Assembly (NCBI GenBank): GCA_028875725.1
Contig: JAPPCR010000009.1
Coordinates: 1-64,000 of the forward strand
Direction: 5' to 3'
Length of the DNA stretch: 64,000 nucleotides
Source: Acidobacteriota bacterium
GTDB taxonomy: Bacteria; Acidobacteriota; Thermoanaerobaculia; Multivoradales; Multivoraceae
Shown: one piece after another, positions 54,604 to 64,000 of the stretch
Layout: every line of letters starts with the position of its first letter
How positions within the stretch are numbered: the stretch's first letter is position 1
Program-made: the position numbers and the translations under genes
Notes under the pieces: model-generated
Database searches by the model: none
What the model saw: only the letters and a program-made list of their open reading frames with translations
Told to the model about the DNA's origin: nothing

Positions 54604-55817
54604 GTTCGCGCGCTCCGCATCGCCTCGACCGGATGCAGGAGACTCGCCTTGCGCGCGCCGATCACGGCGGCCGCGGCGGTAAACAGAACGGTCACGGCAA
54701 CCACGACGAGCACGTCCGTGCCCCGGACCAGGAATGGCACGTAGTCCACGACGTACACGTCGGACGGCGTGGAGATGACCCGGTAGCGGTCCAGAAGCGC
54801 CGCGAGCCCCGCGCCGGCCGCACCGCCGAGGCCGGCGCCGCCGACCGACAGCAGCGCGCCGAGCAGCAGGAACACGCGCTGCAACCGGGCCGGCGGCGCA
54901 CCCATCGCCGCCAGCACACCGACCTCGGCGCGTTTGCTCGAAAGCACCATGGACAAGGCCGCGAGCAGGGCGAACGAGGCGACCGCGACGATCAGGGCCA
55001 CCGCCGAGAAGACCAGGCCTTTCTCGAGACGCAGCACGAAGAGGAGCGCCCGGTTGGCCTCTTTCCAGGTGGTCACAGTCGCCACGGACGGATCGATTCC
55101 CCGGCGCAGGAAGTCGCCGATCCGCTCCGGATCCGCCTTCGGGGCGAGCGTCAGATCCAGTCGCCTGTCGCCCCGCGCGAACAGGGCGGAAGCCTGTTCG
55201 AGCGGCACCAGCACCGGGTCGTCCGCGTCCTCCGCGCGTTCGGACCTGTAGATCAGGTCGACTGGCAGCATCCGGGTGCGTGGCTGCGGCCCGACCGGTG
55301 TGAGCCCGGGGCGTGGAGACACGACGCGTACCATGTCGCCCACGGCCAGCCCCATCCGCAACGCCACGGAAACAGGCACGATCAGACCGGACGTCGCCTC
55401 CGGCTGGACCGGAATCCAGGGCGGCGGCCGCTTCTCGTAGCCCAGCACCTCGACCGCGAACGGACGATCGCCATCGGCCAGCCAGCCCCGCGCGTAGAGC
55501 AGCTCCTGGACGGCGGCGACGCCGTTCGTCGCGGCCGCCAGTTCGGCCAGACCCTGCACGCTTTCCGCCATTGCCGCGCCTTCCTGGCCACTGCCGGCGG
55601 CGCCGCCGCCGCCGAACTCGATCTGAAGGGCCGGCGTATGCCGCGCCAGATCTTCCAGCAGGAGGTTCTGAAAGCCGGCGAGCGCCGACAACGCCAGCAC
55701 CAGCGCCGCCGTACCCACCGCCAGGCCGCCCGCCGTCAGGGTGGACAGCGCCCGGATGTGCGCGTCCGCGCGAGTGGAGCGGAAGTACCTGACGGCTATG
55801 TGCCAGACGAACCCCAC
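54600..55817 (-). CDS. Lipoprotein-releasing system permease (LolC/LolE type)
   Basis: 405 residues. WHIAVRYFRSTRADAHIRAL and a first membrane segment (GTAALVLALSALAGFQNLL) are typical of LolC/E. A periplasmic domain of about 200 residues follows, then three FtsX-like membrane segments at the C-terminus, with SSKRAEVGVLAAMGAPPARL between the second and third. It overlaps lolD. Only one permease gene is present, suggesting a homodimeric LolF-like arrangement; whether it matches LolC or LolE cannot be decided. The MGFVWHI start at 55817 is 12 bp from hpt. Confidence 0.9.
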   Translation of the reverse strand: MGFVWHIAVRYFRSTRADAHIRALSTLTAGGLAVGTAALVLALSALAGFQNLLLEDLARHTPALQIEFGGGGAAGSGQEGAAMAESVQGLAELAAATNGVAAVQELLYARGWLADGDRPFAVEVLGYEKRPPPWIPVQPEATSGLIVPVSVALRMGLAVGDMVRVVSPRPGLTPVGPQPRTRMLPVDLIYRSERAEDADDPVLVPLEQASALFARGDRRLDLTLAPKADPERIGDFLRRGIDPSVATVTTWKEANRALLFVLRLEKGLVFSAVALIVAVASFALLAALSMVLSSKRAEVGVLAAMGAPPARLQRVFLLLGALLSVGGAGLGGAAGAGLAALLDRYRVISTPSDVYVVDYVPFLVRGTDVLVVVAVTVLFTAAAAVIGARKASLLHPVEAMRSART

Positions 55818-55829
55818 GACGACGCGAGG

Positions 55830-56375
55830 CTACTCCGAGGCTCGCGGCTCCTCCAGCACGCCGATGTAGGGCAGGTTGCGGTAGCGGTCGTCGTAGTCCA
55901 GGCCGTAGCCGACGACGAAGACGTCGTCCACCTCGAAGCCGCGGTAGTGGATCTGAACCGGGGTCTCACGCTTGCAGGCCTTGTCGAGCAGCACGCAGAG
56001 CCGCACGGATCGCGCCCCCCTGAACCCCATCAGCGCCATGATCGTCCGCATCGTGTAGCCGGTATCCACGATGTCCTCGATCAGCAGAACGTCGCGGCCG
56101 GCCAGAGAGTGATCGAGGTCGCGTCGGATCCGCACCTCGCCGGGCGAGGTCGTCTCGCCCCGGTAGCTCGAAGTTTGGAAGAAGTCGACGACGAGCGGCC
56201 GGGACAGCCGCTGCAGGAGGTCGGACATGAAGAAGACGGATCCCTTCAGCACGCCGACGCAGAGCAGCTCCTCGCTGTCGGCGTAGTCCCTCTCGATCTC
56301 GGCGGCCAGCTCGCCGACCCGGCGGTCGAGCACTTCCCTCGAAATCAACTCGCGCGGCATGCCGTCTTCGATCAT
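55830..56375 (-). CDS. hpt: Hypoxanthine phosphoribosyltransferase
   Basis: 181 residues from an ATG at 56375 with GAGGAG upstream. Salvages hypoxanthine or guanine with PRPP. Motifs: LCVGVLKGSVFFMSDLLQRL, SSYRGETTSPGEVRI, the PRPP loop VLLIEDIVDTGYTMRTIMAL and VVGYGLDYDDRYRNLPYIGV. The start of the upstream purine nucleoside phosphorylase is divergent 64 bp away; its product hypoxanthine or guanine is this enzyme's substrate, so the two divergent genes make a salvage pair. Confidence 0.95.
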   Translation of the reverse strand: MIEDGMPRELISREVLDRRVGELAAEIERDYADSEELLCVGVLKGSVFFMSDLLQRLSRPLVVDFFQTSSYRGETTSPGEVRIRRDLDHSLAGRDVLLIEDIVDTGYTMRTIMALMGFRGARSVRLCVLLDKACKRETPVQIHYRGFEVDDVFVVGYGLDYDDRYRNLPYIGVLEEPRASE

Positions 56376-56438
56376 CGAACTCCTCGGGATATGGTCTGCC
56401 GCACTCCAAGCCTGGAGCGGGCGACGCGAGAGAACGCC

Positions 56439-57311
56439 GTGAATGGACACAAGGATACCGGCCCGGACACGAGTCTCGCAGCCGAACTCGAGGAGAGCCG
56501 GCGGCGCTGGCTGGAGGCCGGAATCCCGACGCCGGAGGCCCTCCTCGTCACCGGCTCAGGCCTGAGCCTCGATCTCGGCGAACCTGCGGCGGGTCCATGG
56601 CCCTTCTCCGACCTGTTCTCCTTCGACGTCGAGGCGATCGAGGGCCACGCCGTGACCGCCGAACTCGTGCGGACGGCCAACGGCCGACTGGTCCTCTACA
56701 GCCGCGGCCGGTTGCACGCCTACCAGGGCTACACGCCGGCTCAGGTCGTCTACCTGGTGCGGCTCAGCGCCCTGCTCGGCGCCCGGTCGCTGGTCGTCAC
56801 GAACGCCGCCGGTTCGCTGCGGGCGGACCTGCCGCCCGGCTCGATCGTGGCCATCTCCGACCACATCAACCTGACCGGTCTGAACCCGCTCAGGGGCCGG
56901 CTGCCGGCCGCGTGGGGGCCGCAGTTCCCCGACCTGGCGGATGCCTACGATCCCGGACTGCGCCGCCGGTTCGCCGAACTCGGGGAACAGGCCGGAACAC
57001 CGGTCGCCGAGGGGGTCTACGCCGGGCTGCTCGGGCCGTCCTTCGAGACCCCCGCCGAGAACCGCGCCTACCGCACCCTGGGCGCCGACCTGGTCGGCAT
57101 GTCGACCGTGCTGGAGGTCATCGCCGCCCGCCACATGGGGCTCCGCGTGCTCGGCCTTTCCCTGGTCACGAACATGGGCGTGGGGCTGGTCGACGAAGCT
57201 GTCAACCATCAGGACGTGCTCAGGATCGGCAGGGGAGCATCCACCGCGGTCGCGCGCCTCGTCTCCGACCTGTTCGCGGACGACGCGTTCCGGCACCCGG
57301 AATCGAGCTGA
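56439..57311 (+). CDS. Purine nucleoside phosphorylase
   Basis: About 290 residues. Phosphorolysis of inosine or guanosine. Family motifs: LVTGSGLSLDLGE (phosphate loop), YSRGRLHAYQGYTPAQVVYL, VVTNAAGSLRADLPPGSIVA, GPSFETPAENRAYRTLGADL, VGMSTVLEVIAARHMGLRVL and VTNMGVG (the Asn that binds the base). The GTG start at 56439 leaves room for regulation between it and hpt; an ATG at 56391 would place the two divergent starts 15 bp apart. lysS follows 3 bp after the stop, so both may be co-transcribed. Confidence 0.93.
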   Translation: MNGHKDTGPDTSLAAELEESRRRWLEAGIPTPEALLVTGSGLSLDLGEPAAGPWPFSDLFSFDVEAIEGHAVTAELVRTANGRLVLYSRGRLHAYQGYTPAQVVYLVRLSALLGARSLVVTNAAGSLRADLPPGSIVAISDHINLTGLNPLRGRLPAAWGPQFPDLADAYDPGLRRRFAELGEQAGTPVAEGVYAGLLGPSFETPAENRAYRTLGADLVGMSTVLEVIAARHMGLRVLGLSLVTNMGVGLVDEAVNHQDVLRIGRGASTAVARLVSDLFADDAFRHPESS

Positions 57312-57314
57312 GCC

Positions 57315-58802
<1,488 letters not shown>

Positions 58803-59460
58803 GAACTGACAGGGCCAACGCCCGGTTGATGGACTCTTCGTCCAGGAAGTCGTCGAACCAGGTGCTGTGCTCAACGTCCGGGCCGATGCCGACGAAGTGC
58901 CAGCCCAACCGGCGGCTTGCTTCGCGGTCCCACGACCGGTTGCCGAAGTAGGTCTTCCGGTCGACGGCTCTACCAGAGAGTGCGCGTGTCTCCGCGACCT
59001 GCATGATCTCGACGCGGCTTTCGGCGTCCGAACCCGAGGCGAGGCTCAGGGAGTCCGGGTCGAGGCCGATGGCCCGCAGCTTCATCGCGGCGGTCTCCTT
59101 CCAGCCGCCGGTGGCGATGCCGATGGCGATGTCGGGTCGGGCGGCGAGCCGGCTCACGAAGGCGCGGGCGCCGGGGACTTCCGGCAGCCGGTCGCCGCGG
59201 ACAGCCAGGTAACCCGAGACGAGGGTGATGAACTCGCTCCTGACGGAAACGTGAGCCAGGGAGCGGTCCCCTTCGCTTCCGTTGCGATCCAGAACCTCGT
59301 TCAGGATGCCGCCGTCCGTCTGGTGCCGATAGCCGGACCACTCCTCGTCGACATCGATCTTCAGCGTGTTCCTGATCGCCCTGGCGTAGAGGATGCCGTC
59401 GAAGTCCTCGGACTCGACCAGGGTTGCGTCCACGTCGAAGACGACCAGGTGCATCGGGCG

Positions 59461-60468
59461 TCAGTCTCCGGACCGCGCGGTCAGCCACCGCTCCACCGCC
59501 TGCTTCACGGGCTCCTCGAGCCACGGCAGAACGCCGAGGTTGCCTTCGCGGCCGGCCGCGTCGATGTCGACTTCATCGCGGTCGAGGAAGCGGGCGGCGC
59601 GGTAGTAGGCATCGCCCCCGGCGTCGGCGGCGTCGCCGCGTTCGATCAGGTGGCCCGCAAGTTCACGTGCGAGGCGTAGCCGGGGCGGCAGCGGCGGGGC
59701 CGGCAGCGGGCGCGGCAGGCGGGATTCCAGACCCGCGGCTTCGGCAACTCTCCGGAACGCCGACGCGTCCGGCGGCGACTCGTCGCCGTGGAAGATGGCG
59801 TCGAACGCCTCGGGCCATGTGGACTGGAGACATTCGGCGAGCACGCGCCGGTCAGCGGCACTGAGCTCCAGCGCGCGCGGCACGACACGCCGTACCCGCG
59901 CGGCCGCGAAACGGTCCATCGCCGCCTCCAGGACCCCGGGGCGATCGGTCCAGCCGGTCACGAGCGGCCAGACGAGGGTCGCGTCCTGAAGCGGCGCCGG
60001 CTCGAAGGGGAGGCCCGGCTGGCGGCCCTCCCTGAACCGCTCTCGCAGCGTGGCGGGCCGGCGGACCAGGCTGTCGAGCAAATCGATCACGACCGTGGCA
60101 TTGGGCGGCGGGTCGGCCAGGCCTTTCCCAAACGCCTCGGCCTCGGTAAACCCACGAGCTGGCGGATTCCCCACGGTCTGGATCAACAGAGGCACGCCGG
60201 AAGTGGCCGCTGCTTCGACGATTCGTGTGCGGAGCGAGGCCTGATTCGCCGGGAGGGGCGGAACGTAGACCACATCCGTCGCGGAACGCACGAGTTCCGC
60301 CGCCACCAGGGCGTCGGACGCCGGCACCGCGGTCGGCGTCGCGAGGACGCCGGTGGCCAGGTCACACCAGAGCTTGTCGTCGTCAGCGGCCGGCCAGCGC
60401 GAGAAGCTGTGCCGAATCCAGAAGTTCGCGGGCTCGCCGACGTGCTCGCGAAGCGTGAGGGGCGTCAC
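59461..60468 (-). CDS. Uncharacterised protein in the riboflavin gene run
   Basis: 335 residues, no family recognised. GTG start at 60468, 4 bp after the riboflavin synthase stop; 6 bp before the HAD gene. The first half has a regular alpha/beta pattern (DVVYVPPLPANQASLRTRIV, VPLLIQTVGNPPARG, NATVVIDLLDSLV, DATLVWPLVTGWTD), suggesting a Rossmann- or barrel-like fold. The second half is helical and arginine-rich (RRVVPRALELSAADRRVLAE), including ARELAGHLIERGDAADAGGD and ending WLEEPVKQAVERWLTARSGD. No signal peptide or membrane segment. Tight spacing implies co-expression with riboflavin enzymes, but no function is claimed. Confidence 0.7.
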   Translation of the reverse strand: MTPLTLREHVGEPANFWIRHSFSRWPAADDDKLWCDLATGVLATPTAVPASDALVAAELVRSATDVVYVPPLPANQASLRTRIVEAAATSGVPLLIQTVGNPPARGFTEAEAFGKGLADPPPNATVVIDLLDSLVRRPATLRERFREGRQPGLPFEPAPLQDATLVWPLVTGWTDRPGVLEAAMDRFAAARVRRVVPRALELSAADRRVLAECLQSTWPEAFDAIFHGDESPPDASAFRRVAEAAGLESRLPRPLPAPPLPPRLRLARELAGHLIERGDAADAGGDAYYRAARFLDRDEVDIDAAGREGNLGVLPWLEEPVKQAVERWLTARSGD

Positions 60469-60472
60469 TTGA

Positions 60473-61108
60473 CTAATCCGACTCAAGCGCGGCCGCAACG
60501 GCGGCCCTCACCGCCTTCTGGACGTACCGGGCCAGGACGTCCCCCTCGACGTTCACCCGGTCGCCCGGCTTCAGGCCGCCGAGGGTCGTCACTTCGAGCG
60601 TGTGCGGGATCAGCGCCACGTCGAACGTCCGGTCGTCAAGCGCCGCGACGGTCAGGCTGACGCCATCGATCGTGATACTGCCCTTGAGCACGACTCCCGT
60701 CTCCAACCCAGCCGGGACCTTGAACGTGACGACACGGTGGTCCCCCTGTTCCTCCACCCGCACTACCCCGGTCGTCGTGTCGACGTGCCCCTGTACCCAA
60801 TGGCCGCCCAACGGGTCCCCGGCCGAGAGCGGCGGCTCGAGGTTCACCTCGTCGCCCTCGCTCAGCCCGCCGAGCGTCGTTCGGTTCAGCGTCTCCGGAG
60901 ACAGATCGAACACGGATCGCGCGGCTCCATCCTCGTCGTTCTGCTCCACCACGGTCAGGCAAACGCCCGCTACGGCGATGCTGGCGCCCAGATCGAGCTT
61001 CGCCGCCAGCACCGCCGAGTGTCCGACGACCAGGCGCGCACCTCCCCGATCGGAGGCTCCTGGCGCCTCGACTACTCGCCCACGCTCCGTGATAATTCCG
61101 GTAAACAT
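60473..61108 (-). CDS. ribE: Riboflavin synthase alpha subunit
   Basis: 211 residues from an ATG at 61108. Dismutates two lumazine molecules to riboflavin. Two homologous barrels: the first starts MFTGIITERGRVVEAP and includes GVCLTVVEQ and FDLSPETLNRTTLGGL; the second has GHWVQGHVDTTTGVVRVEEQ, KGSITIDGVSLTVAALDD and IPHTLEVTTLGGLKPGDRVN. The gene overlaps the ribD end by 37 bp. Lumazine synthase (ribH) and ribBA are not in the window. Confidence 0.95.
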   Translation of the reverse strand: MFTGIITERGRVVEAPGASDRGGARLVVGHSAVLAAKLDLGASIAVAGVCLTVVEQNDEDGAARSVFDLSPETLNRTTLGGLSEGDEVNLEPPLSAGDPLGGHWVQGHVDTTTGVVRVEEQGDHRVVTFKVPAGLETGVVLKGSITIDGVSLTVAALDDRTFDVALIPHTLEVTTLGGLKPGDRVNVEGDVLARYVQKAVRAAVAAALESD

Positions 61109-62256
61109 CCTTGCCTGTAGCCTACGAGAATCACGTCCGGCTCGCGCCTGCTGACCCGTAGCTCGTCGAGGCGCCAGGCGTCGGCGAGCTTCTCCGGGCC
61201 ATCGCCGCCGAGAGGACCGGGCGCCGCCGCACCGCCGATCAGGACGGGCGCGCAGCAGACCGCGGCCCGGTCCCACAGTCCGGACGCCGAGAAGGCAGCG
61301 AGCACCTCCGCTCCACCCTCGACCAGCACGTTGGAGACGCCACGGTCGAAGAGATCCTCCAGGACGGCGGCTGGCCCCACAGCTGGAAGACCAACCACCT
61401 CGGCACCGGCGCGGCGAAGCCGATCACTGCGCGCTAACCAATCCCGCGCGGACGCGGACACCGAGGAGCCGATGTCCGGCGGCTCCTCCGTGTAGACAAC
61501 GACGGGTCCCTCGATCTCGAACATCCGCGCACCAGGGGACAGCCGCAGCCGGCGATCGAGCACGACCCGCAGAATCGGCCCCTCGGCCCGACCCAACCGC
61601 CGGTTCAGCCGCGGGTCGTCGGCCAGCGCGGTGCCGCTGCCGACGACGATCGCCTGGTGCTCCTCCCGCAGATCGAGCGCCCACTTCCTGCCCTCTTCCG
61701 ACGAGATCCACTGGCTGTCGCCGGTCGCTGTCGCGATCCGTCCGTCCAGACTCATCGCCCACTTGAGGGTCACCGCGGGCCGCCGGTGCACGACCCGGGT
61801 CAGGAACGGGACGTTCAGCTCCACCGCCTGGTCGGCAAGCAAGCCGCCCTCGACCCGAACGCCCATGGCGCGCAGCCTGTCCCCGCCGCCGCCCGTCACC
61901 TCCGGATTCGGATCGCGGTGGGCGAAGACCACGCGCTTGACGCCGGATTCGATAACCCGGTCGGCGCAGGGCGGCGTGCGCCCGTGATGGTTGCAGGGCT
62001 CGAGGGTCACGTAGAGCGTGCCGTCCAGCGCCGCGTTTCCAGCGACTCGCAGCGCCGCCGCCTCCGCGTGCTCTCCGCCCGCCCGGCGGTGCCAACCCTC
62101 GCCGACGATCTCGCCGCCGCTCGCGACGACCGCCCCAACCATCGGATTCGGCGCCGCGGTGTAGCGGCCTCGACGCGCCAGAGTCAGCGCGCGGGCCATC
62201 GCACGGCGATCGGCCGGACTGAACGCCGACTCGCCCCTCATCGGAGCTGAACTCAT
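61072..62256 (-). CDS. ribD: Bifunctional riboflavin biosynthesis deaminase/reductase RibD
   Basis: 394 residues. The N-terminal deaminase shows APNPMVGAVVASGG, the zinc motif GEHAEAAAL (HAE) and VTLEPCNHHGRTPPCADRVI (PCxxxxxxPPC). The C-terminal reductase has PAVTLKWAMSLDGRIATATG, SQWISSEEGR and NVLVEGGAEVLAAF. Makes 5-amino-6-ribitylamino-uracil phosphate. The ATG at 62256 overlaps the ftsY stop by 4 bp; an internal ATG five codons later is possible. The C-terminus is about 20 residues longer than average and overlaps ribE. Confidence 0.95.
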   Translation of the reverse strand: MSSAPMRGESAFSPADRRAMARALTLARRGRYTAAPNPMVGAVVASGGEIVGEGWHRRAGGEHAEAAALRVAGNAALDGTLYVTLEPCNHHGRTPPCADRVIESGVKRVVFAHRDPNPEVTGGGGDRLRAMGVRVEGGLLADQAVELNVPFLTRVVHRRPAVTLKWAMSLDGRIATATGDSQWISSEEGRKWALDLREEHQAIVVGSGTALADDPRLNRRLGRAEGPILRVVLDRRLRLSPGARMFEIEGPVVVYTEEPPDIGSSVSASARDWLARSDRLRRAGAEVVGLPAVGPAAVLEDLFDRGVSNVLVEGGAEVLAAFSASGLWDRAAVCCAPVLIGGAAAPGPLGGDGPEKLADAWRLDELRVSRREPDVILVGYRQGCLPELSRSVGE

Positions 62257-63239
62257 CCGAAGAGGGCGGCCGCGAACGACCGCGGATCGAAGTCGACCAT
62301 GTCCTCGACGGCCTCGCCAACGCCCAGCCAGGCGACAGGCAGACGCAGATCGCGCGCGATCGCCACGGCCATGCCGCCCTTCGCCGTGCCGTCGATCTTG
62401 GCCAGGAAGACGGCGTCGAGCGGGGCGGCGGCGCCGAACTCCCGCGCCTGCACCAGGGCGTTGTGCCCGGTTCCCGCATCGACGACGAGCAGGTTCCTCA
62501 CCCGCCAGGTGCGGCCCCCGGCTTCCGCCGCCGCCCGCCGCGCCACCCGGTGCACCTTCGCCAGCTCGTCCATCAGTTGGCCGCGGGTGTGGAGCCGGCC
62601 CGCGGTGTCGACGATCACGTGGTTCGCGCCGCGGGCTCCGGCCGCCTCCACGGCATCGAACACGAGCGCTGCCGGATCGCCTCCCGACGGACGGCGCACG
62701 ACGTCAACACCGAGCCGCTCGCCCCAGACCTGGAGCTGTTCGGCCGCCGCAGCCCGGAAGGTGTCCGCCGCCGCGAACAGCACGTGCTCGCCGCGCGCCA
62801 GGGAAGCGTGGGCCAGCTTGGCGGCGGAAGTGGTCTTGCCCGAACCGTTGACGCCGACCATCAGGGTGATGCGCGGCGGCGGCGGCCACTCCGCCCGCGG
62901 CGCGTCGAGGAGCAGTACGGCCACCTCGTCGACCAGCAACTGACGGAGCCCGACCTCGTCGCCTCGCGCGACGGATCCGGAACGCACCGCCCCTCGGAGG
63001 CGCTCGACCAGCTCGAGCGACGTCTCCACACCAAGGTCCGCCTCAATCAGCGTCTCCTCGAGTTGCTCCAGAACGTCCTCGTCGAGCCGCTGCGCGTTTC
63101 CGAGCACGGTGCCGATCCGGCCGGAAAGCCCCTTCCGGGTACGACCGAGACCCCGGCGCAGCCGATTCCACAGCCCGCCCGATCGGAGTTCGTCCCCGGA
63201 CCGTTGCAGGGCTACTCCGCCGCCGAGGTCAGCACTCAC
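62253..63239 (-). CDS. ftsY: Signal recognition particle receptor FtsY
   Basis: 328 residues from a GTG at 63239 that overlaps the aroB stop (GTGA). SRP GTPase receptor for co-translational membrane targeting. The N-domain (LDEDVLEQLEETLIEADLGV) precedes the G-domain with GVNGSGKTTSAAKLAH, ADTFRAAAAEQL, VIVDTAGRLHTRGQLMDEL and FLAKIDGTAKGGMAVAIA. GVGEAVEDMVDFDPRSF is the canonical C-terminus. The acidic A-domain is very short. The longer open frame upstream shadows aroB. Confidence 0.96.
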   Translation of the reverse strand: MSADLGGGVALQRSGDELRSGGLWNRLRRGLGRTRKGLSGRIGTVLGNAQRLDEDVLEQLEETLIEADLGVETSLELVERLRGAVRSGSVARGDEVGLRQLLVDEVAVLLLDAPRAEWPPPPRITLMVGVNGSGKTTSAAKLAHASLARGEHVLFAAADTFRAAAAEQLQVWGERLGVDVVRRPSGGDPAALVFDAVEAAGARGANHVIVDTAGRLHTRGQLMDELAKVHRVARRAAAEAGGRTWRVRNLLVVDAGTGHNALVQAREFGAAAPLDAVFLAKIDGTAKGGMAVAIARDLRLPVAWLGVGEAVEDMVDFDPRSFAAALFG

Positions 63240-64000
63240 GGCGAACCCCCGCCCGCCGGAGCGCGCGACAGGTCGAGGAAGGCCTCGAGTTCGCTCCGCA
63301 CCAGCGCCGGATCGAGTCCGGGGACGATCTCGCCCCGTCCCGGCGCCGCCGGCAGAATCCACACCAGACCGCTCTCGCGGGCCTTCTTGTCCCGGCCCAT
63401 CGCCTCGATCAACCGGTCCACGTCGAGCCTCACCCCGAGATCCCGCTCGAAGTCCTCGAGCGCGGGCGGACCCAGCCGATCGATCAACCGCTCCAGCCGC
63501 GCCGCGAAGTCCGGATCGAGTCCGCGCCGCCGCGCCAGGCGGAGGGCGAACCTCATCCCGTGGCCGACGGCGTCGCCGTGGCGCAATCCGCGGTAGCCGA
63601 ACTCCGACTCGATCGCGTGTCCCAGCGTGTGTCCGAAGTTGAGCAGACGGCGGCGGTCTCCTTCCTCCAGATCCGCCTCGACCACGTCCAGCTTGGCCTG
63701 GACAGAGGCCGCGACGACCGGAGTCAACACCTCGGCGTCCACGGCGAGCAGGCGATCCAGCGACTCCTCAACCACGGCCAGCAGATCGAGATCGAGCAGC
63801 GCCGCCATCTTGACCACTTCGAACAGGCCGGCTCGAAGCTCCGCCGCGGGCAGGCTCCGCAGGCAGTCGATGTCCGCGAGCACGAACCTCGGGTGGTGGA
63901 AAGCTCCGACCGTGTTCTTGCCGCCGGCCAGGTCGATCCCCGTCTTGCCGCCGACCGAGGCATCGACCTGTGCCAGCAGCGTCGTCGGGATCTGCATGTA
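63236..64000 (-). CDS. aroB: 3-dehydroquinate synthase, C-terminal part (window edge)
   Basis: The 254 C-terminal residues of AroB; the N-terminal NAD-binding part lies beyond the window. Shikimate pathway ring-closing enzyme. QIPTTLLAQVDASVGGKTGI, ELRAGLFEVVKMAALLDLD and the zinc-binding LLNFGHTLGHAIES with HGDAVGHGM are intact. The C-terminus has a short extra tail (SRAPAGGGSP). It overlaps ftsY by 4 bp and leads the run into the riboflavin genes. Confidence 0.95.
   Translation of the reverse strand, partial: YMQIPTTLLAQVDASVGGKTGIDLAGGKNTVGAFHHPRFVLADIDCLRSLPAAELRAGLFEVVKMAALLDLDLLAVVEESLDRLLAVDAEVLTPVVAASVQAKLDVVEADLEEGDRRRLLNFGHTLGHAIESEFGYRGLRHGDAVGHGMRFALRLARRRGLDPDFAARLERLIDRLGPPALEDFERDLGVRLDVDRLIEAMGRDKKARESGLVWILPAAPGRGEIVPGLDPALVRSELEAFLDLSRAPAGGGSP

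Noticed and set aside
54633..57311. An 892-codon plus-strand open frame
   Set aside because: Only its last 290 codons encode the purine nucleoside phosphorylase; the rest shadows lolC and hpt on the other strand with low-complexity His/Arg/Gln composition.

Overview
The window is a high-GC, densely coding chromosomal segment from a Gram-negative (diderm) bacterium. It carries lipid A genes (lpxA, lpxD, fabZ), the Bam and Lol envelope machinery, a TonB-dependent receptor and Sec/Tat-type secretion features. A large receptor with an N-terminal carboxypeptidase-regulatory-like domain, a secreted VWA-related protein, PQQ-like propeller proteins and a paralogous LuxR cluster together suggest an Acidobacteriota-like lineage. 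That placement is inference from gene content; there is no rRNA gene in the window. GTG, TTG and probably one CTG start are frequent, and many neighbours on the minus strand overlap by 4 bp (GTGA or ATGA), so translational coupling is the rule.

Layout. 1-4.5 kb: four tandem paralogous LuxR-type regulators (minus), the last carrying an in-frame amber codon and running off the edge; 4.5-7.8 kb: a divergent TonB-dependent receptor. 7.8-11.4 kb: an M24 peptidase and a pair of acyl-CoA dehydrogenases. 11.4-16.2 kb: a minus-strand run of four exported proteins (PQQ-like propeller, sialidase-like, class C beta-lactamase-like hydrolase, outer-membrane barrel). 16.5-24.4 kb: glnA, then tsaE, a 3-hydroxyacyl-CoA dehydrogenase, phoH, a 7TM-HD phosphohydrolase and a single-ORF YbeY-Era fusion. 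24.4-30.8 kb: metabolite repair (NnrD/E), a small membrane-protein cluster, a VWA protein, thiD and lgt. 30.9-36.5 kb: a DHH phosphoesterase and the cinA-plsY-gpsA-guaA run. 36.5-37.6 kb: a long inverted-repeat element and an AbrB/PIN toxin-antitoxin pair. 37.8-41.2 kb: pyrimidine phosphorylase, a TPR membrane protein, tatA, tRNA-Arg(CCU) next to two identical 79-bp tRNA-like units, and apt. 41.2-56.4 kb: pcm-surE-mtnP and the lipid A/envelope block (Gfo/Idh-lpxA-fabZ-lpxD, a PQQ-like gene on the opposite strand, skp-bamA-clpC-lolD-lolC). 56.4-64 kb: hpt, a purine nucleoside phosphorylase, lysS, and the aroB-ftsY-ribD-ribE-unknown-HAD run.

How it fits together. Purine and pyrimidine salvage is scattered but rich (guaA, apt, mtnP, hpt, PNP, pyrimidine phosphorylase); MtnP releases adenine that Apt can recycle. 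BamA, Skp, LolCD, LpxA/D, FabZ and Lgt form an outer-membrane biogenesis set. PhoH, the HD protein and YbeY-Era form a ribosome/RNA-maturation run. The most unusual items are the YbeY-Era fusion, the tandem LuxR family sharing one DNA-binding helix next to a TonB receptor, the tRNA-like tandem units, and an unrecognised gene plus a HAD phosphatase at the end of the riboflavin genes.
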